Below are positions 15,210 to 23,244 of a stretch of DNA of 64,000 bases, piece after piece. The translations under genes were made by a program, and so were the position numbers. Where the stretch lies: assembly GCF_023161665.1 (NCBI RefSeq), contig NZ_JALNTW010000019.1:19592-83591 (forward strand). Reading direction: 5' to 3'. This DNA is from Shewanella sp. 1CM18E. GTDB lineage: Bacteria; Pseudomonadota; Gammaproteobacteria; Enterobacterales; Shewanellaceae. The notes beneath the pieces were generated by a model that worked only from the letters and a program-made list of their open reading frames with translations, did not search any database and was not told the DNA's origin. The stretch's first letter is position 1. Each line of letters opens with the position of its first letter.

Positions 15210-16142
15210 CTACTCGAACTCCGCACGAGTAAACTCGACTAACTGTTGATACAGCCATTTATGGGCCGGATCATTAATACTTTGTTTGTGCCATACCAAG
15301 CTATAGGCCACCTCGCCATAATCCAGTGGTAACGGTTTAATAACTAAACCTTTAGCCTGCAGGGCAGTTTCAGCCCAGCGACGCGAACAGGTAAATAATA
15401 ACTCACTGTGATGACATAAGAGCGCCGCACTGCCAAAATCAGCAACTGAAATCGGCACCGCGCGGTTTAATTGTTGCTGGGCGAGCAGCATCTCGAAAAA
15501 TGGTGTATTTAAGTCAGTATCGCTAATGCCAACATGGCTGTAACTAAGGTAATCATGGATGCTTAGCAGCTCTTTACTTGCTAACGAGTGCGATGGATTC
15601 ATCAGGCACACCATTTCATCGTTAATAATGGTTTGCCACACTAATTCATGCTGCAAAATAGGCGGCTGGCTTCTGTCGTGGGGCAAGACGATAAAATCTA
15701 AGTTGCCTTTAATTAGCCCCTCAAATCCGACACTGTCTTTAGCCAAAATATCTAAACGAATATTCGGTGCTTGATTAAGCACATGGGCGCAAAATTTAGC
15801 GGCCAACAACTCAAAGGTACTTTCGCGCATCGCCAATGAAAAACGCCCTTCGTATTGAGCCGGGTTAAACGCCTCTTGAGTCACCAATTGATTCATGTCA
15901 TTGATAATTTGATGCACGCTTGGGCCAAGTCTGCGGGCTAATGGCGTGGCCACTAGCTTGTTGCCGTGGCGATAAAACAGTTCATCATCAAGGCTTAACC
16001 TAAGTTGGCTTAAGGTTTTACTGACTGAAGACGGGCTAAGACATAAACGCTGGGCGCTATCGGTAACGCTCAAGGTGTCGAGCATGACATGTAAAGTGAT
16101 CAGATGTTTCATACTGATCCGTGAAAGTTTAGCGAGATCCAT
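15210..16142 (-). CDS. LysR-family regulator
   Basis: 310 residues. The N-terminal helix-turn-helix reads SVTDSAQRLCLSPSSVSKTLSQL and is followed by LDDELFYRHGNKLVAT, then a LysR effector domain (about 90-300). No divergent partner gene suggests its target: the next gene leftward is the permease on the same strand and the next rightward is trmL. Function of the regulon unknown. Confidence 0.85.
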   Translation of the reverse strand: MDLAKLSRISMKHLITLHVMLDTLSVTDSAQRLCLSPSSVSKTLSQLRLSLDDELFYRHGNKLVATPLARRLGPSVHQIINDMNQLVTQEAFNPAQYEGRFSLAMRESTFELLAAKFCAHVLNQAPNIRLDILAKDSVGFEGLIKGNLDFIVLPHDRSQPPILQHELVWQTIINDEMVCLMNPSHSLASKELLSIHDYLSYSHVGISDTDLNTPFFEMLLAQQQLNRAVPISVADFGSAALLCHHSELLFTCSRRWAETALQAKGLVIKPLPLDYGEVAYSLVWHKQSINDPAHKWLYQQLVEFTRAEFE

Positions 16143-16319
16143 AGCCCTGCCTAAAACCGTGCATTCATAAACTGGAATATAGTCCTAAAATAGGCAATAG
16201 CATAAGGTTAAGCCCCGTAATCACGAGCTAACTCACGCAACTCTTTAGCTGCAGCACTATTTTCCGCATCGCGGTTTTTACCGTATAATCTCCGCTCACC
16301 AATTTTTAGGTAGGCTAGC

Positions 16320-16781
16320 ATGTTTCATATCGCGCTTTACGAACCGGAAATCGCCCCAAATACCGGTAATATTATCCGTTTAATCGCCAACAATGGCTGT
16401 CATCTACATCTTATTGAGCCATTAGGTTTTGATTTAGAAGATAAAAAGTTGCGTCGCGCGGGTTTAGACTATGCCGATTTAGCCAATGTGACCCACCATA
16501 AAAACTTCGATGCGTTTCTTGAAGCTATGGCAGGCAAACGCATTATGGCCTGCACTACGAAAGGTAGCCGCCCGCACTCGGAGCTAACTTTTAAGCAAGA
16601 CGATGTGTTGCTATTTGGCCCTGAAAGCCGTGGTTTACCAGCTGATATTATTGACTCAGTTCCAACGGAGCAGCGCCTTCGTATTCCTATGATGTCTACC
16701 AGCCGCAGCTTAAACCTGTCGAATGCAGTAGCCATTATCAGCTACGAAGCTTGGCGTCAGCTAGATTACGCCGGTATTTAA
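16320..16781 (+). CDS. trmL: tRNA (cytidine/uridine-34 2'-O)-methyltransferase TrmL
   Basis: 153-residue SPOUT methyltransferase, the usual TrmL (YibK) length. Hallmarks are EIAPNTGNIIRLIANNG at the N-terminus, LFGPESRGLP in the middle, and the knotted SAM site IPMMSTSRSLNLSNAVAI near the C-terminus. It methylates the wobble nucleotide of tRNA-Leu isoacceptors. It has its own terminator at 16916-16943. Confidence 0.93.
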   Translation: MFHIALYEPEIAPNTGNIIRLIANNGCHLHLIEPLGFDLEDKKLRRAGLDYADLANVTHHKNFDAFLEAMAGKRIMACTTKGSRPHSELTFKQDDVLLFGPESRGLPADIIDSVPTEQRLRIPMMSTSRSLNLSNAVAIISYEAWRQLDYAGI

Positions 16782-16790
16782 CAGCGTCTA

Positions 16791-16915
16791 GAACATGTTC
16801 CAGACACAACGCGAAAAGCTGTCCATTCGTGGGCTAGTTTCTGACATAAGTGTTCTCGACATAAAGCATAAGCTGTCCTTCCATGAACTAGTTTTGCCAT
16901 AAGTGTTCCAGACAC
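16791..16915. repeat. Short dispersed repeat, tandem degenerate units
   Basis: The word TGTTCCAGACA(C/T)AA recurs (near 16796 and 16905, with a variant TGTTCTCGACATAA near 16850), with spacers of the type AAGCTGTCC-TTCCATG-ACTAG. The same element occurs at 47799-47876. It sits between trmL and its terminator. No coding capacity. Confidence 0.6.
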
Positions 16916-16943
16916 AAACAAGCCGCGATAATCGCGGCTTTTT
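16916..16943 (+). terminator. Terminator of trmL
   Basis: AAGCCGCGAT-A-ATCGCGGCTT stem followed by T5; A-rich left side allows use on the minus strand for the M16 genes too. Confidence 0.82.
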
Positions 16944-16980
16944 GCTGGGTTCACTGACACGATTGCAGCACTAAAGGTAG

Positions 16981-18402
16981 TTAGCCACCAAAGCCCACGT
17001 CAGTCATATTCACTTGCTTCACCTTGCCGTGCTCTTTGGCAATTGGCGCGATTTTGGCTGCATTACCAATAATCACAAACTGCAGGTTGTTTTTCGGGAA
17101 GTAAGTGTCGATTAAACGCTTCGATTCCTCTAACGTTAAGCCGTCAACCTTAGCTTGAAACTCATTAATAAAAGCGTCGTCAAAACCATACAGGTACATG
17201 TCAGACATTAAACCTGCTAGCTGACCGCTGGTTTCGTACTTAGGCGGAAACTGCCCTTTTACATAAGCCTTAGCTGAGTCTAAGGTGACTTGATCTAACC
17301 CTTGTTCCCAAAGTCTGGCATAGGTTTTTAACGCAAGATCTATGGTTTCTTTAGTGGTAGCGGTTTGGGTAAAGGTACTGATTTTAAAGGTACCTGACGC
17401 CGAATATGTACTGAAGCCTGAACGTGCGCCATAGGTTAATCCGGCATTAACTCGTAGCTCATCGTTAAGCCATGAGGTAAAGCGGCCACCTAAAATAGTG
17501 TTAATAACGGTTAAGCCTACAAAGTCTGGATTATCGCGGCTAATGCCCATGCCACCAATCAAAAATGTAGTTTCAATGGCATCAGGCTTGTCTACTAGCA
17601 ATACATCCGCTGCATCTAACTTAGGTAAGCCTTTTGATAAGTCTATAAGTGCAGCTGGCTCAGAATCTTGCCAGTCGGCGAATAAGCTTTCTAACTTAGC
17701 CTGCATCTTTGCGGGCTCGAAATCCCCGACAACACTAATAGCGGTATTTGATGGTTGGTAAAAGCTCTTATGGAAAGCACGTAGCTGGTTAACCGTTAAC
17801 TCAGTTAGTGAATCACGATTACCCGATGTGGCGTTGCCATAAGGGTGATCAGCAAAAACTAGCTTGTCGTAGTAACGATTAATCACGGCGCGAGGGCTTT
17901 CTTTAGCTTGTGATAATCCTGCAATTTCTCGCTGGCGCAGCTTATCAAATTCACCAGCATCAAAGTCTGGCGTCACTAATACATCTTTAATCAGCGGCAG
18001 CATTTTATCGGCGTCTTTCGCCATAAAGTCACTACTAATACAACTGCCTTCTTTACCTGCGCCGCTGTTTAAGCTGGCCCCTAAAAAGTCGACCTCTTGC
18101 TCGATTTCCAGCTTAGTTTTACCTGCCGCGCCAAGCATAAGACCTGCCGCTGTTAGCTCGGCAACGCCAGAGGTGGTGTCGTTTACTGCACCAGCTCGTA
18201 CAGTGGCATTAATAGTGATTAGCGGCACTTCACGTTGCGGCATCATATATACGGTTAAGCCATTAGAAAGCGTGACTTGCTGATAGCTAGGCACACTAAA
18301 ACTCCCCGTATCGACTGTTGCTGGTGCTTGAGTTGCAGCGCAACCTGAAAGGGTTAACGCGCCTGCAACGGCAATGGCTGTGAGTAGCTGTTTAGGTTGC
18401 AT
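16981..18402 (-). CDS. M16 peptidase-like lipoprotein without zinc motif
   Basis: 473 residues from the ATG at 18402, which has AAGGTGGG upstream and gives a clean lipoprotein signal (MQPKQLLTAIAVAGALTLSGC region, Cys at residue 21). An ATG at 18441 overlaps the upstream stop (ATGA) and would add 13 residues. The protein has both M16 halves, but the expected HxxEH region reads GVAELTAAGLML, so it is the inactive partner. It follows an active M16 gene in the same operon, as with mitochondrial-processing-peptidase-like alpha/beta pairs. Probable role: substrate binding in a periplasmic heterodimer. Confidence 0.85.
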   Translation of the reverse strand: MQPKQLLTAIAVAGALTLSGCAATQAPATVDTGSFSVPSYQQVTLSNGLTVYMMPQREVPLITINATVRAGAVNDTTSGVAELTAAGLMLGAAGKTKLEIEQEVDFLGASLNSGAGKEGSCISSDFMAKDADKMLPLIKDVLVTPDFDAGEFDKLRQREIAGLSQAKESPRAVINRYYDKLVFADHPYGNATSGNRDSLTELTVNQLRAFHKSFYQPSNTAISVVGDFEPAKMQAKLESLFADWQDSEPAALIDLSKGLPKLDAADVLLVDKPDAIETTFLIGGMGISRDNPDFVGLTVINTILGGRFTSWLNDELRVNAGLTYGARSGFSTYSASGTFKISTFTQTATTKETIDLALKTYARLWEQGLDQVTLDSAKAYVKGQFPPKYETSGQLAGLMSDMYLYGFDDAFINEFQAKVDGLTLEESKRLIDTYFPKNNLQFVIIGNAAKIAPIAKEHGKVKQVNMTDVGFGG

Positions 18403-18437
18403 AAACGTTAGCCCACCTTGGGATGAATTTAATGTTT

Positions 18438-19769
18438 TCATTGGTCAGCCTCCTCTTCTGCAGCCAGCACAGCGACTGTGCGATTTGAACGTTTTAAGTA
18501 AGTTTGTGCTACACGCTGAATATCTTCTGGCGTGACTTTGTTGTATTGCTCCGGCGCATTAAATAGTTTGTCGTAGCTACCAAAAAACAGCTCATAGGTG
18601 CCTATGGTATTCGCCTTACCATTAATCGTTTCCATGGTGCGATAAAAGCCCATTAACTTTATGTTCTTCACTTTTTCAAGCTCAGCAGCTGTAACACCCT
18701 CTTGAGCTACTCGTTTAATTTCACTGAGCATGGCATCTTCAAGCTCTGGCGCTGTTACGCCCGGATTAGCTACGCCCATGACATAGAACAAGTTAGGGTC
18801 AAACGACATCGGCATATAGGTATCAACCTGAATGGCTACTTGCTTGTCGACCAAGCCTTGATACATGCGCGAGCTGTTGCCTGTGGTTAAAATTGATGAC
18901 AACAGATCCAGCGCATAATAGTCACTATTAGAGGTAGCAGGTACATGGTAGCCCAGCATCACATTCGGAGTGCTGACAGAAGCTTTTTGTACAAACACGC
19001 GGCGCTCACCTTTTTGCAGCGGCTCAACGGTTTTCACTTCTCTTGGCGGTGCTTGCGCTGGAATAGGCGCAAAGTATTTATTGGCTAGTTTTTTTACTTC
19101 AGCCAGCTTTACATCACCAGCAATCACCACTACTGCGTTATTCGGTGCATAGTAAGTTTTGTGGTATTGAGTTAAATCATCTAGCGTCCAAGCGGCAATA
19201 TCTGATTCATGGCCAATCACCGACCAGCTATATGGATGCGCTCTAAAGGCTGCGCCTTTTAATTCTTCTTGGATCACTCGCCAGTTTGAGTTTTCAAGCC
19301 CGGTTAAGCGCTCTGATGCAACAACGCCGCGCTCGCTCTCTACCATCTGCTCATTAATATCGAGATTTTCGATGCGATCAGCTTCAAGATCAAAAATGGT
19401 TTCAAGGGCGTTGGCGGGGAACCAGTCGGTATACACGGTGAGGTTTTCTGTTGTGTATGCATTGTTAGCACCACCAGCGGCTTCCATTGTACGGTCGAAC
19501 ATCTTAGGGCCGTATTTTTTAGAACCGTTGAACATCATATGTTCGAAAAAATGCGAAATACCGGTGATCCCAGGCACTTCATTACGGGAGCCAACTTTCC
19601 AGAATAAGTACATATTGGCATTAGGGATAGAACTGTCTTCTAACACCATAATTTTCATGCCGTTATCCAAAGTAAAACTTTGAATATCTTCAGCTTTAGT
19701 GGCGTGAGCCATCGGCATTGCCATTAGCAAGCCAAGAGACATAAACAATGCCTTGGTATAGCGCTTCAT
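18438..19769 (-). CDS. M16 family zinc peptidase, active subunit
   Basis: 443 residues with a signal peptide (about 1-23, ending AMPMAHA). The inverted zinc motif HFFEH is at 73-77 and the third ligand E153 lies 76 residues further in ERGVVASERL, the standard M16 spacing. So this subunit is catalytic. Start ATG at 19769 has AAGGAGCG upstream. It is translationally linked to the inactive lipoprotein partner. Likely substrates are peptides in the periplasm. Confidence 0.9.
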   Translation of the reverse strand: MKRYTKALFMSLGLLMAMPMAHATKAEDIQSFTLDNGMKIMVLEDSSIPNANMYLFWKVGSRNEVPGITGISHFFEHMMFNGSKKYGPKMFDRTMEAAGGANNAYTTENLTVYTDWFPANALETIFDLEADRIENLDINEQMVESERGVVASERLTGLENSNWRVIQEELKGAAFRAHPYSWSVIGHESDIAAWTLDDLTQYHKTYYAPNNAVVVIAGDVKLAEVKKLANKYFAPIPAQAPPREVKTVEPLQKGERRVFVQKASVSTPNVMLGYHVPATSNSDYYALDLLSSILTTGNSSRMYQGLVDKQVAIQVDTYMPMSFDPNLFYVMGVANPGVTAPELEDAMLSEIKRVAQEGVTAAELEKVKNIKLMGFYRTMETINGKANTIGTYELFFGSYDKLFNAPEQYNKVTPEDIQRVAQTYLKRSNRTVAVLAAEEEADQ

Positions 19770-20047
19770 TATTCGCTCCTTGTTTGAGCACTGCCGTCCT
19801 ATCTAGTTTTTACGTTTCTAGAAAGCACGACAGCCTAGGTATAACTTCGATAAATACTGTTCTTACAATAAGATTTCGCGATGAAATCCGCGTCCATCAA
19901 AAAGCAAATCAGCGACAAAATCAAATTAACGACACAAATATTTGTAACCTAAGGTAAACAAGTAGTAACAAAGCCGTAATGGAATTTTAGTTAGCCGTTG
20001 TTTTATGCTAGTTTCAAATGCTAATTCATTGAAAGTTAGGCCGCCGT

Positions 20048-20716
20048 ATGCCATCAGAAAAGGACTTCAAAACATTAGACTCGCTCAACTGCAATACCGA
20101 AGTGCATTTGCAGTTACTCACTCCCACGCAAACCATACGCCTGCGTAGTCGCTTAATTGGTGTCGATCCCGGCCGTGCGGTGATTTTATCCTTAGGTAAT
20201 GACAAAGCCTGGCAAGGCGCCACTTCGTTTCTGCGTGAACGGCAAAGCGTGGTCATTCGAGTAGTAAAAAGCGATGAGCATGATGCCAATATCTTGGCCT
20301 TCAGAAGCACCATTCAACAAGTAGTGAGCTCAACCGGACGCTGGCTCATTATTACTTACCCGCGCGAACTACAAACTGTATCGCTAAGGCAGCATTCACG
20401 GGTACCGATTAACATTAAAGCCAGTTTAACGGCGATTGATTCGAGCGAAGTGATTGCCAGTGGATTCTTAAAAGATATCTCTATTAAAGGTGGCGCATTT
20501 GCCGCAGAAGCCAGAAGTAATTTTATTATTGATAGCCAATTCAAGTTGAATGTTGAGCTCGATGACGAAATACTGACGATTGCTGTTACCTTAAAAAATC
20601 AGCAAGAGCTCGAGCCACAATCAGGTTTAGCTCAGTACGGTTTTGTGCTCGATACCGAGGAGCAAGAAACAGAAGCGCTAGTGCAAAAAGTGGTGTTGCA
20701 TCATTTAAATAGCTAA
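20048..20716 (+). CDS. PilZ-domain protein, YcgR-like flagellar brake type
   Basis: 222 residues. The N-terminal half (about 15-105) looks like the YcgR-N/PilZN domain, and the C-terminal half is a PilZ domain with both c-di-GMP motifs: R114-QHS-R118 and D143-x-S145-xx-G148. So it should bind c-di-GMP. Monocistronic with a terminator downstream. No flagellar genes are in the window, so a motility role is inferred from family only. Confidence 0.85.
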   Translation: MPSEKDFKTLDSLNCNTEVHLQLLTPTQTIRLRSRLIGVDPGRAVILSLGNDKAWQGATSFLRERQSVVIRVVKSDEHDANILAFRSTIQQVVSSTGRWLIITYPRELQTVSLRQHSRVPINIKASLTAIDSSEVIASGFLKDISIKGGAFAAEARSNFIIDSQFKLNVELDDEILTIAVTLKNQQELEPQSGLAQYGFVLDTEEQETEALVQKVVLHHLNS

Positions 20717-20733
20717 CCGATATTATCTTGCAT

Positions 20734-20773
20734 AAAAAAGCCACTCAGTAATCAATTGCAGAGTGGCTTTTTT
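20734..20773. terminator. Bidirectional terminator, PilZ gene and metallopeptidase gene
   Basis: GCCACTC and GAGTGGC form the stem, with A6 on the left and T7 on the right, between two convergent stops. Confidence 0.82.
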
Positions 20774-20782
20774 GTACTGTAT

Positions 20783-21751
20783 TTATTGCTGTAGAAAAAC
20801 CTGCTCAATTTTCTGTAATAACTGTGGCGATTTCAGCTCAGTTTCTTGGGTCATTAACAACGAGAAGTTTTCTGCAATAATCTCTTCTGGGTGAATAATG
20901 TAGTTGGTGTTACGACCAATCTGTTTAAAGAAGCCCTTAAGCTCGGACACCTTAACAATTTGCGGATTGTTAGCATCATAGATATTGGTGCTCGCTTGTT
21001 CTGAGTCACCCACAATCACAAAATTAAACTCAAGATAATCAAAGAACTCGCCGCCTTTTTCTAGGCTATATTGCGGCTCTGCAGAGTAAAGAATAGGCAC
21101 GGCCCACACTAATTTGTCTTGGTAGCTGACTCGAATGGCAAAGTCATTTACTGGTGCATCTGGATTAGTGATCTTTTGTCGCTTAAGTGGTGTTGGGAAA
21201 CTAATTTCTCCCACAGGATAAAAACCAATGGCTTGATACAGTTTTTGCTTTATATCGGGATTATGGCGAGAAAAAATGTGCAGTAATTCATGGGCGACTA
21301 ATCCGGGTAAGCCCGCTTCATTGGCAATCTGCTTCTGCTGCAAGATAATCGCTTGGCCACGAGTATAAGCTGCACCGCCCTCTTCTAGGCCTGTGGTCTT
21401 AATCAACTCGATAGGCTTGGGCAAATCAACCTTCAGCGCCGTTAATTGCGGTAATATTTGCTGGTAAGCTTGGTTTACCGCCGCTTTCTCAGCGTCGCTC
21501 CAATCTAAGGTTTGGGTCGCCACAAACGCCAGATATTCAGTTTTACTTGGGTCATCGGCGCGCTTCATACGAGACGCCATATCAAACGGGCTAATGCCAC
21601 GAACAAAGTCGTCTTCTTGAGTTAACACTGAGGCGGCCTCGGTCTTAGTTAAAAACGAAATGGCCTCAGTTGCAGCCCAAGTTGTCCCCGATAGCAAAAC
21701 ACTTAAGCAAAACAACATGCCATAGATGAATGCCGATAATATTGCTTTCAT
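20783..21751 (-). CDS. Exported putative zinc metallopeptidase (HELLH)
   Basis: 322 residues from the ATG at 21751, chosen because AAAGGA lies nine bases upstream and the N-terminus is then a signal peptide (residues 1-26, ending TTWAA). The motif LVAHELLHIF gives the zinc site H154-E155-L-L-H158. The C-terminal part contains NYIIHPEEIIAENFSLLM, in which a Glu may be the third ligand. I do not recognise a named family. Probably periplasmic. Downstream of the methyltransferase gene on the same strand with 76 bp between. Confidence 0.72.
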   Translation of the reverse strand: MKAILSAFIYGMLFCLSVLLSGTTWAATEAISFLTKTEAASVLTQEDDFVRGISPFDMASRMKRADDPSKTEYLAFVATQTLDWSDAEKAAVNQAYQQILPQLTALKVDLPKPIELIKTTGLEEGGAAYTRGQAIILQQKQIANEAGLPGLVAHELLHIFSRHNPDIKQKLYQAIGFYPVGEISFPTPLKRQKITNPDAPVNDFAIRVSYQDKLVWAVPILYSAEPQYSLEKGGEFFDYLEFNFVIVGDSEQASTNIYDANNPQIVKVSELKGFFKQIGRNTNYIIHPEEIIAENFSLLMTQETELKSPQLLQKIEQVFLQQ

Positions 21752-21827
21752 ACTGCTCATTCCTTTGTTCATATTTTGCCACCGACTATAGCAAGTTGTA
21801 GCCACAAGACGACAGTGCTATATGCTT

Positions 21828-22463
21828 TTAGCGTTTGGTAAATAGCACAACATCATTACCTAGCACTTCTAGCGCCCAACCATATTGCTGTGCAATCCAC
21901 TCAAAGGTGTCTGTTGAATAGAAATTAATATGGGTTAAATCATTTTTGTAATGCCATTTGCTAAATGCTGTGACATCAGTGACTCGCTTGGTCATCACCA
22001 GCAGTATCGACCCAGGCTTTAATAAACTATCGAGACGAGTTAATAGTGCTTGGGCATCAGCCACGTGCTCAATCACCTCGGTCATGGTGATGAAGTCATA
22101 TTGCTTGGCCAATTTTTCAGGCTGGTTAAAGTAGTAAAGATCGTAATTGCTGATCTCAAAACCTTGCTCAGCAGCCATTACACTTATGGTCGGCCCAGGG
22201 CCACAGCCAAAATCGAGTCCACTGGCATTTTTATCGACTCGCGCCAATACCGGATCTAACGCTCGTGATAAAAACTTGCGATAACCTAGATCATTGGCAT
22301 CGTTTTGGTGCTGATCGTAAATCGCTTTTTCATCTGCAGCATTAAGCAGAAATTTATTCGGTACGCTGACCAAGGCGCAATGCTGGCAGCGCATATAGTC
22401 TCTAAATTTATCTTGGTGAAAAAGCTGCAGCTCTGGCTGCTGGCACAACGGGCATGTACTCAA
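21828..22463 (-). CDS. Class I SAM-dependent methyltransferase with zinc knuckle
   Basis: 211 residues. An N-terminal Cys4 motif (C4, C7, C26, C29) is followed by a Rossmann methyltransferase with LDFGCGPG (83-90) as SAM motif I and MTEVIEHV later. Starts at TTG 22463 with AGGA seven bases upstream; the first Cys pair is only complete with this start. Substrate unknown. Confidence 0.83.
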   Translation of the reverse strand: MSTCPLCQQPELQLFHQDKFRDYMRCQHCALVSVPNKFLLNAADEKAIYDQHQNDANDLGYRKFLSRALDPVLARVDKNASGLDFGCGPGPTISVMAAEQGFEISNYDLYYFNQPEKLAKQYDFITMTEVIEHVADAQALLTRLDSLLKPGSILLVMTKRVTDVTAFSKWHYKNDLTHINFYSTDTFEWIAQQYGWALEVLGNDVVLFTKR

Positions 22464-22527
22464 TGATTATTCCTGCAATAACTAAAATAGGTTTTAAATC
22501 GCGGCTCTAAGCCTAAATAAACGGTCA

Positions 22528-22881
22528 TTATGGCTTGGGGATCTTCCGCTCTTTATTTGCCGCTTCTTGCGCTTCACGCAGATACTTTTGCTCTCGTGAC
22601 TCACGTTGCTTAAATTGCTGTTGGGCTTTTTGTTTTTGCTCGCTTTCCCACTCCCCGGATTCTTGGCGTTTTAATACCTTTTTCTCTCGCTCTTGGGTTT
22701 GCATTGCTGCATCACGTGCCTTTTGTAACTGTTCTTGCTCAACTTTTTGCTTAATATCGTCAGCCTGTTCAGACAAGGAGTTAGCTCTTTTCAGCTCAGG
22801 CTCGCCTGCATTGACTAAAAAGCAGCAACTGGCCAATGTTATGGCAGCCATAATGCGGTGTATTAATCCAAATGTTGTCAT
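22528..22881 (-). CDS. Small exported coiled-coil protein
   Basis: 117 residues from the ATG at 22881 (AAAGGA ten bases upstream). The first about 26 residues form a signal sequence with a possible lipobox LASC (Cys19). The remainder is almost entirely charged, Glu/Lys/Gln/Arg-rich helix, predicted coiled coil. I do not recognise a family. Next to the methyltransferase gene on the same strand. Confidence 0.6.
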   Translation of the reverse strand: MTTFGLIHRIMAAITLASCCFLVNAGEPELKRANSLSEQADDIKQKVEQEQLQKARDAAMQTQEREKKVLKRQESGEWESEQKQKAQQQFKQRESREQKYLREAQEAANKERKIPKP

Positions 22882-23244
22882 AGCAGCTTCAATCCTTTTT
22901 ATAAGCAACTTGTATCAGTGAATATTCTAACAAACTCATTAACAATCAGGTTGAGCTTTTATCTTGCGAGACAAAAATAACTCGAATGCCATAGCAGCTG
23001 TGTTGAGCGGAATGATCCGACGCAATAATTAACTGCTTTTTTTCACCAAATACGCGGCAGATATTGCGGAAATTATCACTCTTTTTGGCGTAAATGTTCT
23101 CTAGATTCAATTTTGTTACATCTTAATTGTACAAAGCGTCAAATAAATGTACTTTTGACGGTATATGACAAAAAATCTATTTAATCGATAATTTTATCAT
23201 CAACATTCAACCTTGAATAATGTCATGCCAAAAGGGAAGAGAGT
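22882..23244. other. Non-coding region upstream of the GGDEF-EAL gene
   Basis: 363 bp between divergent genes. AT-rich towards the right, with no repeat or RNA gene that I can support. The SD for the right gene (AAGGGAAGAGAG) is at its end. Confidence 0.5.
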
